The position numbers and the translations under genes are program-made. A DNA stretch of 64,000 nucleotides, from NCBI RefSeq assembly GCF_002155685.1, contig NZ_MUYK01000003.1, positions 434,001-498,000 on the forward strand. Reading direction: 5' to 3'. The DNA comes from Erythrobacter colymbi. Its GTDB lineage: Bacteria > Pseudomonadota > Alphaproteobacteria > Sphingomonadales > Sphingomonadaceae. The notes beneath the pieces are model-generated. The model was not told where the DNA came from. It saw nothing but the letters and a program-made list of their open reading frames with translations, and did not search any database. This document shows positions 29,792 to 39,159 of the stretch, piece by piece; position 1 is the stretch's first letter, and each line of letters begins with the position of its first letter.

Positions 29792-30586
29792 ATGAGGGGA
29801 ATTGCTCAGATCAAGAGCATGTTGCGCGATCGCCTGCCGGCGCGCTGGCAGGTGCCGGTGAAGCACCTCTTCCTCAAGGCCACGGGCGGGCTGGAGGCCG
29901 AGCTGGCGCTGCTCCCGCTGCTGATCGCACCGGGCGAGCGCGCGCTCGACATCGGGGCCAATTACGGGACCTATGCGCTCACCCTCGCCCGGCTCGGCGC
30001 GCGGGTCGATCTGTTCGAACCCAATCCCGCGATCGCGGCCGTGCTGGCCGCCTGGGCGCACGGCCGCACCGGCGTGGCGGTCCATGCGCTTGCCCTGTCA
30101 GACCGCGTGGGCACGGCCGAACTGGTGATTCCGGGCGAGAACGGCGTCGAGCATGACAGCTCGGCCGCGCTCGCCGGCGGGGCGGTGGCGAGCGGGCGGC
30201 GGGTAGCGGTGCCGCTCGCCCCGCTCGACAGCCTCGCGATCCGCGATGCGGCGCTCATCAAGATCGATGTCGAGGGGCACGAGGACGCCGTGCTGCGCGG
30301 CGCGGCGGCGACCATCGCAGCGAGCAGCCCGGCGCTGATCGTCGAGATCGAGCAGCGCCACATCGCCCGCCCTATCGCCGAGGCCTTCGCCGACATCCTG
30401 CGGCAGGGCTATCGCGGGTGGTTCCTGTGCGGCGGCACGCTCACGCCGATCGACCGCTTCGATGCCGGGCGCCACCAGCGCTTCGGCGAGCCCGGCGTGC
30501 CCTATTGCAACAACTTCATCTTCCTCGCCGAGCGCCGGGTCGCGCGCGGGGATTATGCCCGGCTGCTGGCGCGGGTGGCAGGGTGA
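29792..30586 (+). CDS. FkbM-family methyltransferase
   Basis: A 264-residue SAM-dependent methyltransferase. The SAM motif is ALDIGANYGTYALTLARLG followed by VDLFEPNPAI. The FkbM-specific late motif IKIDVEGHEDAVLRGA is clear, and VEIEQRH follows. It probably O-methylates a sugar of the polysaccharide. It opens a three-gene + strand run with the two glycosyltransferases that follow; its TGA overlaps the GTG of the next gene. ATG at 29819 is an alternative start. Confidence 0.9.
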   Translation: MRGIAQIKSMLRDRLPARWQVPVKHLFLKATGGLEAELALLPLLIAPGERALDIGANYGTYALTLARLGARVDLFEPNPAIAAVLAAWAHGRTGVAVHALALSDRVGTAELVIPGENGVEHDSSAALAGGAVASGRRVAVPLAPLDSLAIRDAALIKIDVEGHEDAVLRGAAATIAASSPALIVEIEQRHIARPIAEAFADILRQGYRGWFLCGGTLTPIDRFDAGRHQRFGEPGVPYCNNFIFLAERRVARGDYARLLARVAG

Positions 30587-31668
30587 GGATTCTCGTTGTC
30601 ACCCCGCGCCACGCCATCTCCGGCGTGCCGCTGGCGCAGGCCCGCTTCGCCGCAGCCCTTGCAGAGCGCGGGCATGACGTCACCTTCATGATCGGTCGCT
30701 GCGACCCCGACCTCACGCCCCCCGCGCCTGCCGGCGTGAAAACGCTTGTGATCGGCGCGGCCCAGGTGCGCGGGATGATCGTGCCGCTGATGCGCCACCT
30801 GCGCCGCGAGCAGCCCGAGGTGGTGTTCTGCGCCGAGGATCACCTCACCTGCACCGTCCTCGCCGCCGCGCTGCTGACAGGCTCGAAGGCGCGGATCAGC
30901 GGATCTTCGCGGGTGACGCCGTTCGACACCTATTCCTCGACCCCCTTCACCAAGCGCTGGGTGCTCAAGCAGGCGATGCGCGCCCTCGCCCCGCACGCGC
31001 AGGCGCTGACCTGCGTGTCGCAGGACATGGTGGAGCAATACCGGACGCTGTTCCCGCGCATGGGCCATGTCTGCGTCTACAACATCGTCGCCACCCCCGA
31101 TGCCCGCGCGCGCATGGCCGAGCCGGTGGACGATCCCTGGCTCGCCGATGGCCTGCCCCCGCCGGTGATCGCCGCCGGTTCGCTCGCCCCGTGGAAGGGC
31201 TTTGCCGACCTCATCCGCGCCATGGCGCTGGTGCCCGATGCGCGGTTGCTGATCCTTGGCGAGGGGCCGGAACGCGCTGCGCTCGAGGCGCTGGTGGCCG
31301 AGCTCGGCCTCGGGAGCCGCGTGCGCCTGCCGGGCCGGGTCGACAATCCGCTGCGCTACTTCGCCCGCGCGCGGGTCTCGGCCCTCTCCAGCCATGTCGA
31401 GGGTATGCCCAACGTGCTGGTCGAGGCGATGATGTGCGGCTGCACCCCAGTCGCGACCGACTGCCCCACCGGTCCGCGCGAGCTGCTTCAGGGCGGGCGC
31501 TACGGCTATCTGGCGAAGGTCGGTGACCCGTCTTCGATCGCGGCCGCCCTGCGCGAGGCGCTCGCCCGCCCGATTGCGCCCGAAGTGCTGGCCGAGGCGG
31601 TCGCACCCTTCGAACAGGACCGCGTAATCCGCCGCCACTTTGAACTGCTCGGGCTGGCCGAACATTGA
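30583..31668 (+). CDS. Glycosyltransferase family 4
   Basis: About 361 residues from GTG 30583, in a GTGA overlap with the FkbM gene. The N-terminus VRILVVTPRHAISGVPLAQARFA is a typical GT-B opening. The donor domain has AAGSLAPWKGFADLIRAMALV, LLILGEGPERAALEALVAELGL and SSHVEGMPNVLVEAMMCGCTPVATDCPTGPRELL, the WbdH/PimB-like GT4 pattern. It probably adds a sugar during repeat-unit assembly. The next gene starts within its stop codon. Confidence 0.92.
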   Translation: MRILVVTPRHAISGVPLAQARFAAALAERGHDVTFMIGRCDPDLTPPAPAGVKTLVIGAAQVRGMIVPLMRHLRREQPEVVFCAEDHLTCTVLAAALLTGSKARISGSSRVTPFDTYSSTPFTKRWVLKQAMRALAPHAQALTCVSQDMVEQYRTLFPRMGHVCVYNIVATPDARARMAEPVDDPWLADGLPPPVIAAGSLAPWKGFADLIRAMALVPDARLLILGEGPERAALEALVAELGLGSRVRLPGRVDNPLRYFARARVSALSSHVEGMPNVLVEAMMCGCTPVATDCPTGPRELLQGGRYGYLAKVGDPSSIAAALREALARPIAPEVLAEAVAPFEQDRVIRRHFELLGLAEH

Positions 31669-32789
31669 GCCTGCGCATCGGCCTCAACGCGACCTGCTTT
31701 TCCGAGCGGCCCTCGGGTGCCAACCAGCGCTTCCGCCATCTGCTGGGCGCCCTGATCCGCGCGCGGCCCGAGTGGCACTTCATCATCTACGAGCCGAAGG
31801 ACGCACGGATCGCGGACTGGTTCGCGGACTGCGGCAATGTCGAGACGCGCGTGACCCCGCTTCCCGCCGAGGGACGGATCGCGCGCTTCGCGGCGGGCCT
31901 CGGCTACTGGCGCCATGCCCTGCGGGGCGACCGGCTCGACCTGTTCGAGGCCTTCCACCTCCCCGCCGTGATCGCGCCCGATTGCCCGACCCTACTGACG
32001 ATCCATGACCTCAGGCCCGTGCGCCCCGATGCGGCGTGGAGCGAGCGGCTGATCGCGCGCCCCGTCCTCCACCGCGCCCTCGCCCGCGCGCGGCTGACGC
32101 TTGCCGTCTCGGACACCGTGGCGGAGGAGTTGCGCACCTTCCACCCGGGCGCGCGAGTGCGGCGGCTCTACAACGGTGTGCGCCCGGAAGAACTCGCCCG
32201 CCCGGACGAAGCCGCCTGCGCGGCGACGCGCGCGCGCTGGAACCTGCCGGAGCGCTTCGTGCTCGGCGTCGGCCATCTCGAGCCGCGCAAGAACTTCGGG
32301 CAGGCCATCGCGGCCATCGCGCAGCTTAAGGCGCAGGGCCTCACCGTGCCGCTGGTGGTGGTCGGCAATCCGGGCGGCGCGGAAGCGGAGCTGGAAGCGG
32401 CCATTGCCCGCCACGGCCTCGGCGGATCGGTGCGGTTGCTGAGCGGCGTCGGCAGCGGTGATCTGCGCGCGATGTACCATCTGGCCGACCTGCTGCTGTT
32501 CCCGTCCGCCTATGAAGGCTTCGGCATTCCGCTGGTCGAGGCGATGGCCGCGGGCCTGCCGATCGCGGCGAGCGATACGCCGGTGTTCCGCGAGCTTGCG
32601 GAGGGCGCGGCCCGCTTCTTCGCACTCGGCGACCCCGCCGACACCGCCGCCGCCGTCGTCGCCTTGTGGAACGACCCCGAGGCCTGCGCCGCGCTAGCCG
32701 AAGCAGGCCGCGCGCGGCTCGCACGCCACGATTTTGCCGCCCTCGCCGAGGAGCTCGCCGCGATCTACCGCGAGGTGACCGGCAGCTGA
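31665..32789 (+). CDS. Glycosyltransferase family 4
   Basis: A 374-residue GT-B enzyme. The start is TTG 31665, overlapping the upstream stop (TTGA); no better start exists and RIGLNATCF follows at the expected distance. The N-terminal domain has TIHDLRPVRP; the donor domain has LGVGHLEPRKNFGQAIAAIAQL, LADLLLFPSAYEGFGIPLVEAMAAGLPIAASDTP. This is the mannosyl/rhamnosyl-type GT4 pattern. Its 3' end overlaps the next, convergent, glycosyltransferase by 25 bp. Confidence 0.92.
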   Translation: MSLRIGLNATCFSERPSGANQRFRHLLGALIRARPEWHFIIYEPKDARIADWFADCGNVETRVTPLPAEGRIARFAAGLGYWRHALRGDRLDLFEAFHLPAVIAPDCPTLLTIHDLRPVRPDAAWSERLIARPVLHRALARARLTLAVSDTVAEELRTFHPGARVRRLYNGVRPEELARPDEAACAATRARWNLPERFVLGVGHLEPRKNFGQAIAAIAQLKAQGLTVPLVVVGNPGGAEAELEAAIARHGLGGSVRLLSGVGSGDLRAMYHLADLLLFPSAYEGFGIPLVEAMAAGLPIAASDTPVFRELAEGAARFFALGDPADTAAAVVALWNDPEACAALAEAGRARLARHDFAALAEELAAIYREVTGS

Positions 32790-33832
32790 GCCGCCAATGC
32801 GTCGCGGAATGCGGCGCGTGAATGGCGGGCCTCGTAGAGCGCCCGCTGCGCCGGATCGAAGGCCGGCGGCGGCTCGGCGCAAGCGGCATTGATGGCGGCG
32901 GCGAAGGCCTGCGGATCATCGCACAGATGGTTCGCCGCGACGACATCCGCGCCGTAGCCGGTGAAGGCCTCGGTGGTGCCGACCACGCGCTTGCCGTGCA
33001 TCAGCGCCTCGGCGACCTTGGTCTTCATGCCAGAGCCCGACAGGATCGGCGCGATCACCAGCGCCGCGCCCGCATACCACGGCGAAAGGTCCTCGACCGG
33101 GCCGATCTTCTCGACATTGTCGGGGAGCGCACCCAGCGCATCGAGCCCGCGCCCGACCACCAGCGTGCGCATCTTCACGCGCGGCGCGACTTCGCGGGCA
33201 TACCAGCGCAGCCCTTCGAGATTGCCGAAAAATCCGCCGCCCACAAACAGCGCATAGGGCTCGGCGCGCTGCATGGGGGCTGCAAGAAGATCGCGGGCGT
33301 CCTCCATCGCCAGCGGAATGACCGCGTCCGCCCCGCGCCCGAACCGCCGGGCCAGCGCCTCACTATCGCGCGCGGTGAGCGTGATTAACCGGCTGCTATG
33401 GCGCACAGCGAGCCGCTCGGCCTGCCAGTGTCCGGCTAACACGGCTGCCGTCCGGATGCCCGGTGATGTCCGGCAGGCTCCGGCGAAGAAATCGGTCTCG
33501 CAATTGTGGCAGAAGGTGAGGACGGGAAGATCGGGCCGCGCCGCGCGGGCGAGCGCCGCCGCTGCGCCGAGCTGCGAGCCGTCGCACAGCACCAGGGCGA
33601 GCGCAGGGTCGGCCAGACGGGCGCGAAGGTCGGCTTCGGCAGCGCGGTTGAACCCGCCGAGCCGGCCGCGCAAGCCGTCCCACGCCCCCGTTCTGCCCGA
33701 CAGCCGCAGGACCGCGGGCGGCCCGGCCAGATCGGCAACGACCGTCTCCACCAGCCGCGACAGCGCCTCGCGCCCGCCGCCGGCGCGCCCTCCGTCATGT
33801 CCCGTAAGCAACAATACGCGGCTATGCGTCAT
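32765..33832 (-). CDS. Glycosyltransferase (GT4-like)
   Basis: A 355-residue protein from ATG 33832. The N-terminal half is divergent (VLLLTGHDGGRAGGGREAL; LTFCHNCETDFFAG), while the C-terminal half has ALFVGGGFFGNLEGLRWYAREV, GLDALGALPDNVEKIG, LSPWYAGAALVIAPILSGSGMKTKVAEALMHGKRVVGT. GSGMKTKVAEALMHGK is a hallmark of one GT4 subgroup. Gene is isolated on the - strand inside a + strand stretch. Confidence 0.85.
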   Translation of the reverse strand: MTHSRVLLLTGHDGGRAGGGREALSRLVETVVADLAGPPAVLRLSGRTGAWDGLRGRLGGFNRAAEADLRARLADPALALVLCDGSQLGAAAALARAARPDLPVLTFCHNCETDFFAGACRTSPGIRTAAVLAGHWQAERLAVRHSSRLITLTARDSEALARRFGRGADAVIPLAMEDARDLLAAPMQRAEPYALFVGGGFFGNLEGLRWYAREVAPRVKMRTLVVGRGLDALGALPDNVEKIGPVEDLSPWYAGAALVIAPILSGSGMKTKVAEALMHGKRVVGTTEAFTGYGADVVAANHLCDDPQAFAAAINAACAEPPPAFDPAQRALYEARHSRAAFRDALAAQLPVTSR

Positions 33833-33900
33833 CAAGAAACCTTTGCCCGAACGGGTACTTAGCGCTAGTGACAGGCCATGTCGAAGGCGCAGGCGCAACC

Positions 33901-34863
33901 ATGATGCCGGTTGAAACCCCCGGCTTTTCGGTGGTCGTTCCCCTGTACAACAAGGTCGGCCAGATCGCCTCGACCCTGGCGAGTGTCCTGAACCAGACCC
34001 TGCCCCCGCACGAAGTGATCGTGATCGACAATGGCAGCACCGACGGCAGTGTGGAAGCCGTGGCGGCGATGGATCACCCCTTGCTGCGGCTGCTGCACGA
34101 ACGGCAACGCGGCCCCGGTCCGGCGCGCAACCGCGGGATTGCCGAGGCGCGCGGCGCCTGGGTTGCCTTTCTCGATGCCGACGACCTGTGGGCGCCCAAC
34201 CACCTCGAAGTGCTCGCCGCGCTGACGCAGCGGCATCCCGAGTGCGCGCTGGTGGGAGCGGGCTTCCGCCGCGCGGACATGCCGGTCGCGGCGCCGGTTG
34301 CCGATCCGGCCGGCCCCGCCGCCCCCAGCCGCGAGATCGACTTCTTCGCCGGTCACAATTGCGATCTCGTCTGGACTTCGGCCGTGGCGGTCCGTCGCAC
34401 CGCTCTGCTTGCGGCGGGGGGCTTTGCCGCCTTTCCCGCAGGCGAGGACACCGATCTGTGGATCCGCCTCGCACTGTCGCACAGCTTTGCGGTGAGCACG
34501 GCCGAGACTGCGGTCTACGTTCGCGGCAATGGCGGGATCATGGAGGCGCGGCAGGACGAGATGCGGCGCGCGCCGCAGCCGCCCTCGCCCAACTTCGCAA
34601 CCATTGCCCTGCTGCTCGACACGCCCGCCCATGCCGCGCGCCACGCGGCGCTGCGGGCCTATGGCGACATGCTGCGCCAGCGCTTTGCGCGGCAGATGGT
34701 CTATCACGGCCACGGCGCGGCGGCCCGCGCGTTGCTGCGCGGCGTTTCGCAGCGTGGTCGCCGCTGGTGGATGTGGTGGGCGATCAGCCTCGCCCCGCGC
34801 TTCGCCCTGCGTCTGGCGGCGCGAGCCTGGAACCTGCGCCACAGGATCAAGCGCGCGCGCTAG
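33901..34863 (+). CDS. Glycosyltransferase family 2
   Basis: About 320 residues from ATG 33901. It is a GT-A enzyme: FSVVVPLYNKVGQIASTLASVLNQT, VIVIDNGSTDGS, RNRGIAEARGAWVAFLDADDLW (DxD) and a late GEDTDLWIRLALSH acceptor-site motif. A basic amphipathic C-terminus follows. Its TAG stop is shared, within CTAG, with the stop of the convergent acyltransferase. The acceptor is unknown; a side-branch sugar is plausible. Confidence 0.92.
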   Translation: MMPVETPGFSVVVPLYNKVGQIASTLASVLNQTLPPHEVIVIDNGSTDGSVEAVAAMDHPLLRLLHERQRGPGPARNRGIAEARGAWVAFLDADDLWAPNHLEVLAALTQRHPECALVGAGFRRADMPVAAPVADPAGPAAPSREIDFFAGHNCDLVWTSAVAVRRTALLAAGGFAAFPAGEDTDLWIRLALSHSFAVSTAETAVYVRGNGGIMEARQDEMRRAPQPPSPNFATIALLLDTPAHAARHAALRAYGDMLRQRFARQMVYHGHGAAARALLRGVSQRGRRWWMWWAISLAPRFALRLAARAWNLRHRIKRAR

Positions 34864-36773
34864 CGCGCCGCGTCCCGCAATCGCTGCCCGAGGCCGAGGC
34901 GCCTGCCGACCAGCGCGCTCCCTGCGGCCCCGAGGTGATGGGCATCGCGGTAGAGCGGCACGCCCTCGCGGATCGTCGGGCAGGAGGCTGTGGGATCGGG
35001 ACAGAGCAGCGTGTCGAGCCGCAGCACCGGGGTCGCACCCTTGCCGGCAAAGCCCGCAAACAGCGCGTCGCTCCATGCTGCGGGCACGGTGCGCGCCTGT
35101 GGGGGAATCGCGCATCCCGGTGCAGGCGCTACCAATGGTAACCCGCCCTCGGCCCGCGCCCAGCACTGCCCTACATCGAAGCGCGCTGCGACCGGCCCGG
35201 TGACGATCACCACCCGCTTGCCCATCATCCGCAGCCGGAAAGCGGTGCGCTGCTGGGCGGCGACGAGCTCGGCAAGGCTCGCCGGGGCCAGCCGTCCGTC
35301 GGGCCGCAGCGCCGCGGTGCCCGGCTGAGCAAAGCGGGCGAAATTGCCCGACAGCACCACAACCTCGATCGAAGGCGTGCGGCGCAGATAAGCGAGCACG
35401 CTGGCATTGTAGGCGAGGCAATCGCGCGCGAAGCGGTAGGTCGCATCGCGATCGACCGGCGCGAGACCCGGCAGCGGCGCGCACTGCCCCTTGCTCGCCT
35501 GCGCGAAGCTCGTCTCTCCCGAGGCCTGTAGTGCGGGAATCAGCTGCTGCGAGAAGGAATCGCCCCACACCAGCATGTCGGGCGCCGGGGTGGTGGTGCA
35601 GCGCCCGTCGAACCGCGCCGCATCGGGATCGCAGCCCGGCAGGGTGAGGCCGTTCACGCCCGCGAGGTCGATCGTCTGCGGCCGCGCCTTCACCAGCGCG
35701 CCGGTCCCGATCACGAGGCCCGCGAGCATCGCCGTGGCCGCCGCGTAGAGCATCACGACCTGTCCCGGACGCGCGGGTGCGAACCGTCCGGGCCGCTCGA
35801 TGAACCGCCACGAGAGCCACCCCAGTACGAAGGTCGCCGCGACCAGCCCCGCCCGCACGACCGCGGGCGGCGCGGCATTCAGCCAGATCGTCTGGGCGAA
35901 AGCGAACAGCGGCCAGTGGACGAGATAGAGCGAGTAGGAAGCATCGCCGATCCGCTCCAGCGGGGCCAGCGCGCGTGGCGCGGGCAATGCGGCGAGCAAG
36001 ATCGTGGCGGTCGCAAGGCACACCGGCACCGCCAGCAGGTGCTGCGCAGCCGGTAGCGGGAGCACCATCGGCACGCACAGCAAGGCGATCGTGGGAAGCG
36101 CCAGCCGCCGCGCCCATGCCTGCCCCCATCCGCGCGCCGCCACCATCGCCGCGAGCACGCCCAGCCCCAGTTCCCACGCGCGGGTCGGCAGCAGATAGAA
36201 CGCCGCGCCCGGCGAGCGGGGATAGAGCGCCAGATAGAGCGCGAGGCTCCCCAGTGTCGCCGCCGTCACGCCGAGCGCGCGCCACCTGCGCGGCAGCATC
36301 CACAGCGCCAGTGGCAGCAGCAGATAGAACTGCTCCTCCACCGCCAGCGACCACATGTGCAGCAGCGGTTCGGAGGCGGACTGGTCGTTGAAGTAATTGA
36401 TCTGCCGCCACAGCACGACGTTGGTGAGATAGCCGATCGACCCGAGCGCCTGCGCCGCAAAGCGCGCATGGGCATCGGCCGTCAGCAGCAGGGCAGCGGC
36501 GATCACGGTCACCGCGAGCATGGCATAGGCCGCCGGGATCAGCCGCCTGATCCGTCGCAGATAGAAGCCCGCAAAACGGAACGCGCCCGCGTCCATCTCG
36601 CGCATCACGTGCCCGCCGATCAGGAAACCCGAGACCACGAAGAACATGTCGACGCCGAGAAACCCGCCGGGCAGCAGCGTCAGTCCGGCATGGTAGAGGA
36701 TGACGGCGAGCACGGCCACGCCGCGCAGGACCTGGATGTCGCCGCGCATCCCCGCCCCCTGCGCCTGCGTCAT
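34860..36773 (-). CDS. Membrane acyltransferase with C-terminal SGNH domain (OafA-like)
   Basis: A 637-residue protein. ATG 36773 overlaps the upstream ABC stop (ATGA). The N-terminal acyltransferase-3 domain (about 1-350) starts RGDIQVLRGVAVLAVILYHAG, with GGFLGVDMFFVVSGFLIGGHV, FYLRRIRRLIPA and HMWSLAVEEQFYLLLPL. After a final helix the C-terminal region is an SGNH-type fold: DMLVWGDSFSQQLIPAL carries the Ser, and DAHHLGAAGSALV carries the His. Such proteins O-acetylate surface polysaccharides. It likely decorates the EPS of this locus. Confidence 0.93.
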   Translation of the reverse strand: MTQAQGAGMRGDIQVLRGVAVLAVILYHAGLTLLPGGFLGVDMFFVVSGFLIGGHVMREMDAGAFRFAGFYLRRIRRLIPAAYAMLAVTVIAAALLLTADAHARFAAQALGSIGYLTNVVLWRQINYFNDQSASEPLLHMWSLAVEEQFYLLLPLALWMLPRRWRALGVTAATLGSLALYLALYPRSPGAAFYLLPTRAWELGLGVLAAMVAARGWGQAWARRLALPTIALLCVPMVLPLPAAQHLLAVPVCLATATILLAALPAPRALAPLERIGDASYSLYLVHWPLFAFAQTIWLNAAPPAVVRAGLVAATFVLGWLSWRFIERPGRFAPARPGQVVMLYAAATAMLAGLVIGTGALVKARPQTIDLAGVNGLTLPGCDPDAARFDGRCTTTPAPDMLVWGDSFSQQLIPALQASGETSFAQASKGQCAPLPGLAPVDRDATYRFARDCLAYNASVLAYLRRTPSIEVVVLSGNFARFAQPGTAALRPDGRLAPASLAELVAAQQRTAFRLRMMGKRVVIVTGPVAARFDVGQCWARAEGGLPLVAPAPGCAIPPQARTVPAAWSDALFAGFAGKGATPVLRLDTLLCPDPTASCPTIREGVPLYRDAHHLGAAGSALVGRRLGLGQRLRDAAR

Positions 36774-38572
36774 CCGAAACCCCGGTCGGTGCCGATGATC
36801 TCGGCAAAGCTCCCCTGCGCCACCAGTCGGCCTTCCTCGAGCCGCACGATCGTCTCGCACACCCTCAAGGTCGACAGGCGGTGCGCAACGATCACCAGCG
36901 TCAGCTCGCGCGGCAGCTGCGCGACCGCCTGCATCACCGCGGCCTCGGTCGCCTCGTCGAGCGCGCTGGTCGCCTCGTCGAGCACCAGCACGCGGGCCTG
37001 CTTGTAGAGCGCACGGGCAATGCCGATGCGCTGGCGCTGGCCACCCGACAGGCGGATGCCGCGCTCGCCCACGAAGGTGTCATAGCCCTGCGGGAGGCTG
37101 GCGATGAAGGCGTCGAGCTCCGCCAGCCGCGCGGCCTCGCGCATGCGGTCGTAGTCGATCGTCTCGCCCGAGCGACCGAAGGCGATATTCTCGGCGATGC
37201 TGCCATCGGCGAGGAAGATCGCCTGCGGCACGTGTGCGACGGCGGCCTGCCAGGCGCTGCGGGTGGTCTCGTCGAGCGGTCGGCCGTTGACCGCTATCGT
37301 GCCGCCGGTCGGCCCGAGCAGGCCGAGCAGCAGATCGACAAAGGTGCTCTTGCCCGCGCCCGATGGCCCGACGAGCCCGATACGTGCGCCGGGCGCAATG
37401 GCAAGGTCGATCCCCGTCAGCGCCGTGCCGCGCTCGCCCGGATAGGCGAAGGTGACATCGTTGAAGGTGACCGTGCCGGACAGCGGCGCGGGGCGGGTCT
37501 CCTGCGCGCCCTTGTCGGGCAGCGGCTCGGCCAGCAGCGCCGCAACCTCGACCAGCGCGGCACGGTGGCCGTAAATCTGCGCCCAGCTGAAATAGGTCTG
37601 CTGGATCAGCGGCAAAAGACGCTGCGCGCCCAGCGCCAACGCGCCGAGCATCGGCAGCGCGCCGGAAATGCCCCCCGGCTGTGCCGAGACGAACACCGCG
37701 ATCACCGCGATCAGCACCACGCCCGCCGCCTCGACCACGAAACGCGGCGCGGCGGCGAGGAACTGGTTGGTCGCCTGCGCCTTGCTGAACTGGCGGTCGA
37801 TCGCGGCAAACTTGGCGAGGAATAGCGGCTGCGAATGGTCGATCAGCACGTCGCGGATGCCGCCCATCCCTTCCTGCAGGATCTGCACCCGGCCCTTCAG
37901 CGCGGCCGAGGCCGTGTCGCTGTTGGCGTAGAGGCGGCGGCGGGTGAAGCGGCTCACGAGGGCGTAGAGCACGCCGAAGCACGCCGCCGCGATCAGCGCC
38001 GTGCGCGCGTCGATTGCGATGAGGGCGGCAAGGATGAACACCGCGACCACCGCCGCCGTCATTCCCGCTGCGGCCGGCAGCAGGACATTGCCGAGCACGA
38101 ACTGCACCTTCTGCATCGCGGCCATGGTCGCCGCGCTGTTCTCCATCACGTGGCGGGCATAGGGCCGGTACAGCACGCGGGCGTAGACCCCCATCGACAG
38201 CTCGTGACCGAGCGCGAAGAAGAAGTTCTGGCTGGCCCATAGCAGCACCAGCCGGATCCCCGCGGCAACCAGCGCGAGGGCGACCAGCAGACCCGCCGCG
38301 ACCACCAACGTGCTCGCGCCGATAGCAGCCGCGAGGCTCGCCACGGGATCGACGATCCAGCCGTATCGCCCGAGCTCGGCGCCGGGCGAGATGATCGCGA
38401 GGAAGGGCAGGACCGCGCCGACAGTGGCGGTCTCGGCAAAGGCGCCCAGCAGCATCAGCGCGAGGATGGCGACCAGCTGGCGCTGCTTGCGCCGGTCGAG
38501 CTGCGCGAGGATCAACCGCACCGCCGCACCGACCGAGGTCGGCGGCGTGATCTGCGATGGCACCTCGGTCAT
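36770..38572 (-). CDS. ABC transporter, fused permease and ATPase
   Basis: A 600-residue half-transporter from ATG 38572, overlapping the upstream stop (ATGA). About six transmembrane helices occupy 30-310. The ATPase domain shows Walker A GLVGPSGAGKST, Q-loop HVPQAIFLADGSI, signature LSGGQRQRIGIARAL, Walker B VLVLDEATSALD and H-loop IVAHRLSTL. It resembles PglK/MsbA-type exporters. Position inside the EPS operon suggests flipping of a lipid-linked glycan. It is also the only ABC exporter in the window, so export of the lasso peptide cannot be excluded. Confidence 0.92.
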   Translation of the reverse strand: MTEVPSQITPPTSVGAAVRLILAQLDRRKQRQLVAILALMLLGAFAETATVGAVLPFLAIISPGAELGRYGWIVDPVASLAAAIGASTLVVAAGLLVALALVAAGIRLVLLWASQNFFFALGHELSMGVYARVLYRPYARHVMENSAATMAAMQKVQFVLGNVLLPAAAGMTAAVVAVFILAALIAIDARTALIAAACFGVLYALVSRFTRRRLYANSDTASAALKGRVQILQEGMGGIRDVLIDHSQPLFLAKFAAIDRQFSKAQATNQFLAAAPRFVVEAAGVVLIAVIAVFVSAQPGGISGALPMLGALALGAQRLLPLIQQTYFSWAQIYGHRAALVEVAALLAEPLPDKGAQETRPAPLSGTVTFNDVTFAYPGERGTALTGIDLAIAPGARIGLVGPSGAGKSTFVDLLLGLLGPTGGTIAVNGRPLDETTRSAWQAAVAHVPQAIFLADGSIAENIAFGRSGETIDYDRMREAARLAELDAFIASLPQGYDTFVGERGIRLSGGQRQRIGIARALYKQARVLVLDEATSALDEATEAAVMQAVAQLPRELTLVIVAHRLSTLRVCETIVRLEEGRLVAQGSFAEIIGTDRGFG

Positions 38573-39159
38573 GTCGCGCTGTCGGGCTGGCTTTGCGTCC
38601 CTGCCCATGCCTCGTAGGGCTCGGCCCAGTCCGGCCTTGCGGCGAGCGCGCGGGCGACGGCAGGGGCGGCATCCTCGCGCGCGGCCATCGCCCGAACGAG
38701 CGCATAGACCTGCGGCCGGGTCTCGGGCGCGAGGCGCATCAGCACGCCGGCCTCGGCCAGCGCCGAATCATAGCGGGCGGTGCGGGCATATTCGTTGAGC
38801 AGCCAGTTGCGCGCGAGCGGCAGGCGCGGGGCGCGGTCGCGCGCGGCCTCCATCAGCCGGGTCGCGCGCGGCAGATCACCGTCCGCACTCGCCGCAAGCC
38901 CCGCCAGCGCGAGCGGCTGACCTGCTGCCGGAAGGCGCGTCATGGCCGCAGCGATCATGGCACGGGCGGGCGCGTCGGGCGCTCCGCCGGTCTCCACAAT
39001 CCGACGGCTCGCGAGCACCGCCAGCGCATTGCCCGTTCGCGGGATCGCCCAGGCGGACTGTTCCGGCTGCTCGGCGTCGAAGCGCGCTGTCACAGCCGCG
39101 CGCAGGCTCAGGCCCATCGCGGCGATCACCAGCGCGATCAGCGCCAGCCGCCAGGTCAC
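38569..39159 (-). CDS. Hypothetical membrane-anchored protein, TPR-like
   Basis: A 196-residue protein starting at GTG 39159, overlapping the wzc stop (GTGA). An N-terminal anchor or signal segment (LALIALVIAAMGLSLRAAV) is followed by an all-helical Ala-rich region with TPR-like spacing, for example GDLPRATRLMEAARDRAPRLPLARNWLLNEYA. No family is recognised. Its place between Wzc and the exporter suggests a periplasmic accessory role in EPS assembly. Confidence 0.75.
   Translation of the reverse strand: MTWRLALIALVIAAMGLSLRAAVTARFDAEQPEQSAWAIPRTGNALAVLASRRIVETGGAPDAPARAMIAAAMTRLPAAGQPLALAGLAASADGDLPRATRLMEAARDRAPRLPLARNWLLNEYARTARYDSALAEAGVLMRLAPETRPQVYALVRAMAAREDAAPAVARALAARPDWAEPYEAWAGTQSQPDSAT

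Noticed and set aside
34857..34866. Stop codons of convergent genes sharing CTAG (also at 45581-45584)
   Set aside because: Real but common in compact genomes; no function implied.
33865..36807. A 980-codon - strand frame across the GT2 and acyltransferase genes
   Set aside because: It is Arg/Ala/Gly-rich with no domains, typical of out-of-frame reading in GC-rich DNA; real genes with clear motifs occupy both strands there.
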